This document shows positions 1 to 6,684 of a DNA stretch of 34,264 nt, piece after piece. The notes beneath the pieces are model-generated. The model ran no database searches, was not told the DNA's origin, and was given only the letters and a program-made list of their open reading frames with translations. The translations under genes and the position numbers were made by a program. Source of the stretch: Methanothrix sp. (lineage in GTDB: Archaea; Halobacteriota; Methanosarcinia; Methanotrichales; Methanotrichaceae); the NCBI GenBank assembly GCA_025361645.1, contig JANYKI010000009.1:1-34264 (forward strand), in the 5' to 3' direction. Position 1 is the first letter of the stretch, and each line of letters starts with the position of its first letter.

Positions 1-68
1 TTTTAGAGACCGCACCATTTACTTTTTTCTCAGAAGATTTAATGTGTTTTCCATTTGCTTCTTGCACT

Positions 69-99
69 TGTAGAGTCCCGAATGTTTGGAATTTATATC
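69..99 (+). mobile_element. IS-end-like sequence
   Basis: This stretch reads TGTAGAGTCCCGAA followed by a TTTG block and TTTATAT. It resembles the presumed left end of the insertion sequence that begins near 33922, at roughly 20 of 25 aligned positions counted by eye. It lies just where the first hicB-like copy stops matching the second (matching begins at 108/1744). I infer a truncated IS end or a recombination scar. It could instead be a chance match around a TATA-like tract. Confidence 0.3.
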
Positions 100-338
100 T
101 TATCTAATTCCACAGTCACTCTGCACTCGATGAGGTCGTCCTCTACGGGAACGGGCTCGCCATCCTCAATGAGGCTCTCCACATAACCCGTGATTGCATC
201 CCTGGACATCTCGATGGCCTCTTCCACCGTCTTTCCATAGGTGACACATCCTGGAAGTGCAGGGACCAGCACGGTATAACCTCCTTCAGGCTCTTTTCTA
301 AGAGTGATTCGATAACTAAGAGTCCTCATAGTAGGCAT
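93..338 (-). CDS. HicB-like antitoxin domain protein (copy 1, solo)
   Basis: An 81-residue protein of the HicB fold, the antitoxin partner of HicA mRNA interferases. It has the typical pattern of an alternating N-terminal strand, EGGYTVLVPALPGC, then GKTVEEAIEMSRDAITGYVE. It is short and ends after the HicB core, with no added DNA-binding domain. No hicA-like ORF is seen next to it, although the left edge of the window is only 92 bases away. It is nearly identical to the copy at 1717-1974 except for the last residues (VTVELDKI here), because the shared DNA ends at 108. A TATA-like element (GTTATATTTCAT on the minus strand, near 351-362) lies about 27 bases before the second in-frame ATG at 329, so that Met may be the true leaderless start. 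Function as a stand-alone regulator is inferred. Confidence 0.75.
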   Translation of the reverse strand: MPTMRTLSYRITLRKEPEGGYTVLVPALPGCVTYGKTVEEAIEMSRDAITGYVESLIEDGEPVPVEDDLIECRVTVELDKI

Positions 339-403
339 AAACTACTGATAATGAAATATAACTTGCGGCCAGTTAATTCTCTCTGCAAGGTAGCCTTCCC
401 ATC

Positions 404-643
404 TGGCCAAAGGTCGTGCCATGGTCGAGAGCCTGGGCCCGCATGACCGGGCCCGAGAGCGTCCGGACGGGCCGGCGGTCGGGGCGGAAAGCTGCACGGG
501 GCCAGCGGGCACGGCCAGGAGCACCCGGATTGTCATGGCGCGGACGGTGGCGGGATTTGTGGCCGGAGAGACGCGGATCGACAGGGCGGAGGCGGTGGAT
601 GCGAGCTATCCGGGATTCTTCCAGCTGATGGCTGGGAGCGAGG
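404..643 (+). pseudogene. aroA-like (EPSP synthase) C-terminal relic, copy 1
   Basis: The plus strand here reads as a decayed C-terminus of 3-phosphoshikimate 1-carboxyvinyltransferase, the shikimate-pathway enzyme. Recognisable pieces are RERPDG, then in another frame GGKLHGA, then back in frame VAGFVAGETRIDRAEAVD and SYPGFF. They lie in the order and spacing of the family's last ~80 residues (RERPDG, GGxLHGA, DHRIAMA, VAGxxAEGET, SYPGFF). The catalytic DHRIAM stretch is degraded to TRIVMA, two residues are lost before GETRID, and there is no upstream enzyme body. Two more versions lie at 2041-2165 and 2899-3163. The relic adjoins the divergent hicB-like gene. The family assignment is from memory of motifs, not a search. 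Confidence 0.6.
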
Positions 644-959
644 GCAGAGATTGGGTGAAGTGGCACGTTAAGGATCTTCGCTATCTATTTTTAAACGCAA
701 TACCCCGCAGCTTGCTGCGTTGGTGTATCGCCGCCGTTTCACTCCACTTTCCTCAGATTTACTGTGATCGTTGCCCTCGATCACGAGGCCCGCCTGCACG
801 ATGATCTTTTCAGGGCCATGCTGGAGGAGCTGATGATCGGAAGGCGGGCGGCGAGGAGATTGGTGGACAAAGGATCTTGAAGGAGCAGTGTCCAGGGGAG
901 AAGATTGAATAGCAAGAAGTTGAAATATACAGATTCTACGCGAAGAAGGAGACTTGAGC
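644..959. other. Intergenic stretch, no confident gene
   Basis: Between the aroA relic and the toxin-antitoxin pair I see no intact gene. A short open stretch at about 768-879 (plus) reads VIVALDHEARLHDDLFRAML and ends at a TGA near 880. It has no start or recognisable family and may be the tail of a lost gene. A GC-rich palindrome sits at 706-719. The ribosome binding site AAGAAGGAG for the next gene lies at about 944-952. Confidence 0.5.
700..728. repeat. REP-like imperfect palindrome
   Basis: CGCAGC and GCTGCG (706-711 and 714-719) form a tight stem with a two-base loop. Partial outer pairing extends it (ATACC with GGTGTAT). The shape resembles REP-type intergenic palindromes. I see only this one clear copy in the window, so the repeat status is inference. 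Confidence 0.3.
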
Positions 960-1151
960 ATGAGTGCCAGTGAGACCATTGAATGTGTATACGAAGGCGG
1001 CGTCTTCAAACCGGTGGAAAATGTAAATCTAGAGGAAGGAACCAAGCTAAAGATCAAAATCGAAAAGGTAGATCTTTCGAAATACTACGGCATGTTTGGC
1101 AAAGCTTCTGCAGAGAGGCTCGAAGAGCTTGAGGGCGAGGTCTACCTTTGA
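960..1151 (+). CDS. DUF104/AF2212-like antitoxin
   Basis: A 63-residue protein beginning MSASETIECVYEGGVFKPVE, the signature of the DUF104 (AF2212-like) family. Its members sit directly before PIN-domain toxin genes in archaea and act as putative antitoxins. The N-terminal half forms a small beta barrel with the VYEGGVFKP motif. The C-terminal half (KYYGMFGKASAERLEELEGE) is a probable toxin-binding helix. The start is ATG 960, with a strong AAGAAGGAG ribosome site seven bases upstream; a TTG at 954 is less well placed. Its stop overlaps the start of the PIN gene by four bases (TTGA), so the two are translationally coupled. Confidence 0.85.
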   Translation: MSASETIECVYEGGVFKPVENVNLEEGTKLKIKIEKVDLSKYYGMFGKASAERLEELEGEVYL

Positions 1152-1597
1152 TATTTATTGATACTAATGTATTTTATAATGCCTTCTTTGACACAAAATT
1201 TTCTAACTCAGCCAGGAGATTTTTTGATCAGAATCACAAACTTGTCACATCATCTACGGTCATACATGAGCTGATTCTTGTATCGGTTCGGGATCTGTGC
1301 GAAGAGCGTTATGGAACTAAAAACCATACCTCATTCAAGAGGTTCATCGTTGATAACGGCTATGGCCCATTTGAAAAAGAGATCGATGCAGTATTCCGCT
1401 TCATCGATGCAAGACGCATTTCCCTCGTGCCGGTCAATGATGATATGAACCATTGGCGGGAGACCATGCTGAAATACAGGCTTCTGCCATATGACGCGCT
1501 AATAGCTTCAACCTGCTTTCGCAACGAGATTTTGAAGATCGCAACCTTCGATAGGGATTTTAGAAGAGTTGACTTTCTGGAAGTAATAGAGTTCTAG
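1148..1597 (+). CDS. PIN-domain ribonuclease toxin (VapC-like)
   Basis: A 149-residue PIN-domain protein, the likely toxin of the pair with the preceding DUF104 gene. PIN toxins are Mg-dependent RNases that cut tRNA or other RNA. The acidic active-site residues are visible: Asp5 in FIDTNVF, Glu41 in VIHELIL, Asp116 in LLPYDALIAST, and Asp135/Asp137 in ATFDRDF. The length is normal for the family. The gene starts at TTG 1148, overlapping the antitoxin stop, with no ribosome site of its own, consistent with coupled translation. The set of acidic residues looks complete, so the toxin is probably active. The target RNA cannot be read from sequence. Confidence 0.85.
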   Translation: MIFIDTNVFYNAFFDTKFSNSARRFFDQNHKLVTSSTVIHELILVSVRDLCEERYGTKNHTSFKRFIVDNGYGPFEKEIDAVFRFIDARRISLVPVNDDMNHWRETMLKYRLLPYDALIASTCFRNEILKIATFDRDFRRVDFLEVIEF

Positions 1598-1627
1598 TAC
1601 GGCTGGGCCGAAATAATCCAATGCATA

Positions 1628-1678
1628 GGCTTCGCGCCTTTGCGTGAAACCGTACCCTGTTGAATCTCACGCGAAGCC
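1628..1678. repeat. Intergenic inverted repeat
   Basis: GGCTTCGCG (1628-1636) and CGCGAAGCC (1670-1678) are exact inverted arms around a 33-base loop that itself contains TGCGTGAAACC. A related palindrome built from the same CTTCGCG words lies at 6513-6565. This suggests a dispersed intergenic repeat family. It could fold in the RNA after the PIN gene. Confidence 0.55.
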
Positions 1679-1716
1679 TTGATCGGCGCGAAGAAGACAA
1701 CCATGAATGGCTTTAA

Positions 1717-1974
1717 TTAAGCCTCGCCGTACGGTTCACGAGCTTCCACAGTCACTCTGCACTCGATGAGGTCGTCCTCCACGGGAACGGGCTCGCCATC
1801 CTCAATGAGGCTCTCCACATAACCCGTGATTGCATCCCTGGACATCTCGATGGCCTCTTCTACCGTCTTTCCGAAAGTGACACATCCAGGAAGGGCCGGG
1901 ACCAGCACGGTGTAACCTCCTTCAGGTTCTTTTCTAAGAGTGATTCGATAACTAAGAGTCCTCATAGTAGGCAT
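1717..1974 (-). CDS. HicB-like antitoxin domain protein (copy 2, solo)
   Basis: An 85-residue HicB-fold protein. It differs from the copy at 93-338 by one residue in the shared part (Phe for Tyr in GCVTFGKT) and by its tail (VTVEAREPYGEA). The nucleotide match runs without indels at an offset of 1636 bases from 108/1744 through the gene and on through the promoter into the divergent aroA relic. The copies therefore arose by duplication of a larger unit. No hicA-like ORF accompanies it: downstream (below 1717) lies only an inverted repeat and then the PIN gene. The TATA-like element on the minus strand near 1987-1998 is conserved. A second ATG at 1965 could be the leaderless start. Its role as a regulator without toxin is inferred. 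Confidence 0.78.
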   Translation of the reverse strand: MPTMRTLSYRITLRKEPEGGYTVLVPALPGCVTFGKTVEEAIEMSRDAITGYVESLIEDGEPVPVEDDLIECRVTVEAREPYGEA

Positions 1975-2040
1975 AAACTACTGATAATGAAATATAACTG
2001 GCGGCCAAGCAATTCTCTCTGCAAGGTAGCCTATCGATCC

Positions 2041-2165
2041 GGCCAAAGGTCGTGCCGTGGCCGTGGAGCCTGGGCTCGCATGGCAATGGTCCGGGAGAGG
2101 CGGGACGGGCCGGCGGTCGGGGCGGAAAGCTGCACGGGGCTGGCGGGCATGGCCTGGAGGGCCGA
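2041..2165 (+). pseudogene. aroA-like relic, copy 2 (short)
   Basis: This is the part of the duplicated unit next to the second hicB-like gene. It shares GGCCAAAGGTCGTGCC and the GGCGGAAAGCTGCACGGGGC block (which encodes GGKLHGA in one frame) with copy 1. It diverges just before the DHRIAM-equivalent region and lacks the GETRID/SYPGFF tail. It is heavily frameshifted and cannot encode an enzyme. Confidence 0.5.
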
Positions 2166-2243
2166 ATTATCATGTGGCTGATGTGGGTGAATGAGTGTTC
2201 AAAAAATAGTTTTATTTAGAGAGTCTGAGTTTGTCATCCTTCT

Positions 2244-2750
2244 TCAAACAAAGACCCTATCTTTTCCATCAAATGCAGGCATAAAGAAAGTCATGATCTG
2301 GAAGGTCTCATTTCCCACAGCCACATAATCATGCACATTGAATGGGGGAATATAGATCAAATCCCCGGCTTTGACGGGATAATCCTTGCCGTTCATAGTC
2401 AAATTCGCCTGGCCCAGAACTACGTAACCGATCTCATCCGTGGCACTATGGTAATGCGCTCCTAAATGGCTGCCTGGCATGTAAAGAGTCATGTTGACGC
2501 TGGCGTTCTTTCCGGAAATGACTTCTTTTCTCATATAGCCGAGTTTGGGATCGAGGGGATTTTCTTCTGCAATTTGGAAGATGTTCACCATGGTAAACTG
2601 ATCGCCAGAGGGGATGCTCGAATTTACCAGTTCGGAGCCATTTGGAGTAGCATTACTGGCGGCAAGTGGTTCGCTTGCTTCTTGTTGCCCGAGAGCTGGC
2701 GAAATGACGAAGCAGAGCGCCAGGATCAATAAGAATGCATTTTGTTTCAT
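2244..2750 (-). CDS. Secreted cupin-domain protein
   Basis: A 168-residue protein with an N-terminal signal peptide (MKQNAFLLILALCFVISPAL) and a single cupin barrel. Cupin motif 1 is visible as HYHSATDEIGYVVLG (two His, a Glu and a Gly) and motif 2 as AGDLIYIPPFNVHDY with the metal-binding His. It probably binds a metal outside the cytoplasmic membrane; substrate unknown. The start is ATG 2750, because a longer reading frame back to 2825 adds 25 residues before the signal peptide. The gene stands alone. NATPNGSELVNSS and NASVNMT contain N-glycosylation-type sites, in keeping with export. Many cupins are enzymes or sugar-binding proteins, so the exact job is open. Confidence 0.8.
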   Translation of the reverse strand: MKQNAFLLILALCFVISPALGQQEASEPLAASNATPNGSELVNSSIPSGDQFTMVNIFQIAEENPLDPKLGYMRKEVISGKNASVNMTLYMPGSHLGAHYHSATDEIGYVVLGQANLTMNGKDYPVKAGDLIYIPPFNVHDYVAVGNETFQIMTFFMPAFDGKDRVFV

Positions 2751-2898
2751 GATACTACGAGAGGTAGATCTTCGGCAATAAACTTTTACATGCAACGTTT
2801 TCGTAAGTTTCGACCAAGAATCCAAAAAAAATCACCAGATCTCTGGATAGCGCCTTAGCGAGATGCGATTTATTAAAAGCAAGGGAGCCTTCCGATCT

Positions 2899-3163
2899 GG
2901 CCAAAGGTCGTGCCATTGCCGAGGAGCCTGGCCTGCATGGCAGGGGCCGGGAGCGGCCGGACGGGCCCGTGCGAGCGCGAGCGGAAAGCTGCACGGGTGG
3001 GCGAGCGGGCAATGCCAAGAGCGCCAGGATTGGCATGGTGTGGGTGGTGGCGGGATTTGTGGCGGGGGAGACGCGGATCGATAGGGCGGAGGTGGTGGAC
3101 GTGTCTTATCCGAGATTCTTCGAGCAGATGGCGGGGCTGGGGATGAGTGTGCGGATGAGGTGA
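2899..3163 (+). pseudogene. aroA-like relic, copy 3
   Basis: The third and longest-preserved tail relic. The plus strand reads VVAGFVAGETRIDRAEVVDV then SYPRFFEQMAGLGM, matching the last residues of EPSP synthases. The catalytic stretch has decayed to SARIGMVW. It begins with the same GGCCAAAGGTCGTGCC as copies 1 and 2, but it is not preceded by a hicB-like gene. Each copy carries different substitutions, so the copies have aged separately. No intact aroA is in the window. Confidence 0.6.
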
Positions 3164-3547
3164 AGGAAGATTAGGCGAGCCAGATGAGATTGTCCTTAAA
3201 ATATTGTGTTTTTATCATTGATCGAAAAAGAAGGGATTATCTTTATTACTATCGAGCGAAACCTCATTGACAATCAGAGGGATAGTGGAGAGTCGATGAA
3301 CAGAACATTTGATTATGGCGTTTTTCTAAATTGTAGTTCTAGGACTGAGAGGCTATACGAACTCTGGCTGAGCCTCTGAACCATGATAAATGAGTAGGAG
3401 TAGGTATATCTGCTGAATAATGGAAGCACGCCGACAATGATATGCAAAAGAACTTACCTTTAGGTGTGAAGTGCGCACTTTAGAGGTGTACAGATACGAG
3501 TGGGGGGCATTGCCTGTCTGTAAATCGAATTTAAAAAGGAACTGACC
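3164..3547. other. Intergenic region upstream of the ROCO gene
   Basis: No supported gene is seen in this AT-rich stretch. A 27-codon ORF at 3296-3379 starts MNRTFDYGVFLNC and then stops. It may be a chance ORF or the stub of a lost gene. The ribosome binding site AAAGGA at 3535-3540 sits seven bases before the ROCO start codon. Confidence 0.5.
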
Positions 3548-6079
3548 ATGCCAAAAAAAAACTACCCTGAATATAATGTTGATAAATACAGGCGAAAAAT
3601 ACAAAAAACACCGATTGAATTAGCAGAAGAACGGATTGAGATTTATAAATTTAAGCATTTTGGCGGCGACTTCAATTCGTTCGAATTAACCCGTTCTCTA
3701 AATCTAAGAAATATGGGACTACAAAAATTTCCGGAAGGCTTGCGCACCTTGCGGGATATTGAATTTATTGATCTATCCGGTAATTATATACGAGAAATAC
3801 CACAATGGATTAAGGATCTATCATCACTTAGGGAACTTCGCTTTACTCATAATTGCCTAAAGACACTACCAGATGATATTGGTTGGTTGCATCAACTAAA
3901 AATTCTTGATTTGAGCTGCAATCGCCTTACCGTGCTACCAGAGACACTCTATCAACTGTCGCTCAAACAGCTAGAATTGGATGGAAATCCCGGACTGCAA
4001 ATTCCCGAAAGCCTGCTCAAAGGGCGACCAGAAGAGATTCTCCGCTATTATTTTGAATCACGTGATGAAAAAGGAGGGCCGCTGCTTGAGCTAAAACTGC
4101 TACTAGTAGGAAGCGGAAAAGTTGGGAAGACAACGCTCTTGAAGCAACTGGCCGACGAGGAGCCAGATGCAAACGAATCTGAGACCCATTCTATCGCAAT
4201 CCGCAAACTTACTCTTAGATGCAACCGTGGCCGCGTCCGGGTACACGCATGGGATTTTGGTGGACAAGAAATTCTCCATTCAACGCACCAGTTTTTCTTA
4301 ACCGAGAGAAGTCTTTATCTGCTCGTGTTGGAACCACGAATGGGGCTCGCGCAACGCGATGCTGAATATTGGCTCAAGCTCATTGAGACGCAGGGTGGCA
4401 GATCTCCGACAATCGTGGTGTTAAATTGGAGTCATGAACGCTATTGGCAAGTAGATAAAGTAAAACTACTGCGGAAATTTCCTTTCATTGTGGATTTCAT
4501 CGCAACTGATGCACTCTTTGGTAAGGGTATTGAGGAATTGCGCCGCACTATTCTGAAGACTGTTGAGGATAGGATGCAAGATGTTTGGCTTCCATTTCCA
4601 GGGCGTTGGCGGAAGATTAAGTATGCTGTCGCAGGAATGGATGAGAATTTCTTCACCTATAAACGATACGCCGAACTATGCGAGAAATTTGGTGAGAGTG
4701 ATCCTGCGGCACAGACTGATTTAGCTGGTATTCTTCATGCGTTGGGTTTGGCGCTCTACTTTGGCAAAGATCCCCGATTACATGATACGAGAGTTCTTAA
4801 TCCCAGATGGGTTACCGGCGGGGTCTACGCAGTAATTCGGGCGTCATTTGTGGCGGAAAATGATGGCCAACTCGCGGTTAGGGATATGCCCCTTGTTTTG
4901 CAAAAAGCTGAAGAACAAAAGGCGATCAAGGCGAGCGATTACCCAGTCGAAACACATCGCTTTATTCTTGAGTTGATGCGCGCCTTCCAGTTGTGCTATG
5001 CAAGCGAGGTGGGGAAAGATGAGCTTGTAGGGCGGGCCAGCGATAAAGAAGAGCTGAAACCGGTTCGTTACCTTGTACCAGAGTTGCTGCCGGAATTCGA
5101 GCCTGAGATGAACGAGAAATGGGAGAAAGCGCCGGTGCATCTCCGATACCGTTATGAAGTCCTATTGCCAGGGCTGCTCCCGCGTTTCATTGTTCGCACT
5201 CACCCATTGAGTGATGGCGCACCACATTGGCGGCACGGCGTTGTCCTGCGCCACGCAGAAGCCAAGGCGCTGATTCGAGCTGAGTCGGATAGACAAGAAC
5301 TTCATGTCTTTGTGCAGGATGGCGATGCTGAGACGCAGCGCGTGCTCGTAGCAATGGTGCGCCGGGAATTGGAAATGCTCCATGCAGATATGAAGATACA
5401 GCCTGTGGAGGAACTAGAGCTGACAGGCGAGGGCGAGCAATGGATAAGCGTTAAGGCTCTGCGTGATCTCGAACAACCTGGGATGGCGACACTGAAGCTA
5501 CCTATTCAACCGGAAGGGACTGCAGAAATTAATGTGACTCGTGAACTTAACAAACTTATTCCGGTAGAGGCACGGGCAATTGACCGTGATCCGGCCATCG
5601 CGCCGGTCCCAGTGCGAGTCTTTGTAAGTTATGCGCACGACGATGAGAAACAACTCGATCGTCTAGATAAGCTTCTTGGTGTGCTCGAACAGCAGCATGG
5701 TCTGTCTTCATGGCGCGACAGACGACTCATCGCTGGCGATGAATGGGATGAGGAAATTCGCCGACGCCTGGAAGATATGGACATTTTCATTTTCATTGCC
5801 AGCCAGACCTCGCTTGTTCGGCCTTACATCAAGGACCCAGAACTCAGGAGAGCCAAAGAGCGCCGAGAAGCTGGTGAAGTAGAAATCGTGACGGTGAAGC
5901 TTGAGCCGTGTGCGTGCGACGACGATCCTTTTCTCAGCAAGTTGCAGCGATTGGCCCCCTGGATTAAGAGTGTCGTCGAAACATCGCCAAGGTCCAAAGC
6001 ATGGGATCAAATTAGAAAGGATCTAATCCCTGTCATCCAGCGGGTGCGGGATAAGAAGAAAAAGACCGCTAAGGGCTAG
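3548..6079 (+). CDS. LRR-Roc-COR-TIR protein (ROCO family)
   Basis: An 843-residue multidomain signalling protein. Leucine-rich repeats lie at about 46-155 (LNLRNMGLQKFPEGL, LDLSCNRLTVLPETL). A Roc GTPase domain is at about 181-345, with P-loop GSGKVGKT at 188-195 and switch motif DFGGQE at 236-241; the usual NKxD is replaced by NWSHE near 293. A COR dimerisation domain spans about 350-600. A TIR domain runs from about 689 (VRVFVSYAHDD) to about 810, with a Glu near 765 in the position of the NADase glutamate. Family knowledge: Roc-COR proteins are GTP-regulated dimers, and prokaryotic TIR domains often cleave NAD in defence or cell death. I infer a sensor-switch-effector protein, possibly anti-phage. 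It is intact and not in an obvious operon. A class III cyclase relic follows directly. Confidence 0.9.
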   Translation: MPKKNYPEYNVDKYRRKIQKTPIELAEERIEIYKFKHFGGDFNSFELTRSLNLRNMGLQKFPEGLRTLRDIEFIDLSGNYIREIPQWIKDLSSLRELRFTHNCLKTLPDDIGWLHQLKILDLSCNRLTVLPETLYQLSLKQLELDGNPGLQIPESLLKGRPEEILRYYFESRDEKGGPLLELKLLLVGSGKVGKTTLLKQLADEEPDANESETHSIAIRKLTLRCNRGRVRVHAWDFGGQEILHSTHQFFLTERSLYLLVLEPRMGLAQRDAEYWLKLIETQGGRSPTIVVLNWSHERYWQVDKVKLLRKFPFIVDFIATDALFGKGIEELRRTILKTVEDRMQDVWLPFPGRWRKIKYAVAGMDENFFTYKRYAELCEKFGESDPAAQTDLAGILHALGLALYFGKDPRLHDTRVLNPRWVTGGVYAVIRASFVAENDGQLAVRDMPLVLQKAEEQKAIKASDYPVETHRFILELMRAFQLCYASEVGKDELVGRASDKEELKPVRYLVPELLPEFEPEMNEKWEKAPVHLRYRYEVLLPGLLPRFIVRTHPLSDGAPHWRHGVVLRHAEAKALIRAESDRQELHVFVQDGDAETQRVLVAMVRRELEMLHADMKIQPVEELELTGEGEQWISVKALRDLEQPGMATLKLPIQPEGTAEINVTRELNKLIPVEARAIDRDPAIAPVPVRVFVSYAHDDEKQLDRLDKLLGVLEQQHGLSSWRDRRLIAGDEWDEEIRRRLEDMDIFIFIASQTSLVRPYIKDPELRRAKERREAGEVEIVTVKLEPCACDDDPFLSKLQRLAPWIKSVVETSPRSKAWDQIRKDLIPVIQRVRDKKKKTAKG

Positions 6080-6414
6080 CGGAAGATTGGCTGCACCATC
6101 AAGAACTCCAGTTACAAGGAAATACGGGCCATCCTCAGATCCAAATTCGTGCAGGAATTCATATCGGGCCGATGCATGTGGAGGAAGGCGATGTGTTTGG
6201 CGGCACAGTGAACTTCGCCTCCCGCGTGGTCGGAGCCTTCAAAGGCGCAGAGATCTGGCTGAGCGATCGGGCCAAAGAAGACATCGATCGGCTTGGAGCG
6301 GTGCAGCACAAGCGGCTGGGATGGCAGCGGCACGATGGCGTGACCATGAAAGGCTTTCCCGGCACATTCACGCTGTGGGCGGTGCGAAAGGGGCCTGGCC
6401 AAAGAAATCGGTAG
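6073..6414 (+). pseudogene. Class III adenylate/guanylate cyclase C-terminal relic
   Basis: An open stretch with no credible start, following an in-frame TAA at 6070. It reads IQIRAGIHIGPMHVEEGDVF and GGTVNFASRVVGAFKGAEIW, then SDRAKEDIDRLGA and VTMKGFPGTFTLWAV. This is the second half of a class III nucleotide cyclase catalytic domain (family pattern RxGIHxG, GDVFGxTVNxAxRV, ELKGFxxPxxxY). The first half, with the metal-binding aspartates, is missing. It begins inside the last codons of the ROCO gene in another frame, so the break probably reflects a deletion or the junction where the ROCO gene arrived. An ATG at 6172 would give an 80-residue product, unlikely to be an active cyclase. Confidence 0.65.
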
Positions 6415-6512
6415 GCGTGCATTCTTGTGATCGGCGGTTGGCGAGAGTCAGGCAGTGGATCAATTATGGGCAGGAATTTGTTTCTGCCAAAATTGTCCTT
6501 CTCTCATCGAGA

Positions 6513-6565
6513 CTTCGCGGCTTCGCGCCTTCGCGTGAGCTGGAACCCGGTGCAAAGCCGCGAAG
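6513..6565. repeat. Intergenic inverted repeat
   Basis: CTTCGCGGCTT (6513-6523) and AAGCCGCGAAG (6555-6565) are exact 11-base inverted arms with a 31-base loop containing CGCGCCTTCGCGTGAGC. It shares words with the palindrome at 1628-1678 and is probably the same dispersed repeat family. Confidence 0.55.
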
Positions 6566-6652
6566 GGCACGAAGGAGCCACGATCGCAAGCATTAGGCTA
6601 CGACCAAAACGGCCAACCAAATATTGCATCACGACCGGCAAGAGGTTAAACG

Positions 6653-6660
6653 TTTATATA
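6653..6660 (+). promoter_or_regulatory. TATA box for the acylphosphatase/coiled-coil gene
   Basis: TTTATATA, followed by AAAAG, is centred about 27-28 bases upstream of ATG 6685. That is the spacing expected for an archaeal leaderless transcript. Confidence 0.55.
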
Positions 6661-6684
6661 AAAAGAGAGCTACGAATAAATGTG

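Noticed and set aside
416-804. Overlapping ORFs of 70-127 residues near the first aroA relic
   Set aside because: They match the relic only in part and run on into unrelated sequence; the AroA-like residues switch frames, so no real product is expected.
3296-3379. A 27-codon ORF starting MNRTFDYGVFLNC
   Set aside because: Too short to support a gene and without a ribosome site; noted only as a possible stub.
6087-6596. A 169-residue ORF on the plus strand over the cyclase relic
   Set aside because: It is a different frame from the recognisable cyclase residues, is Arg/Ala-rich and has no family resemblance.
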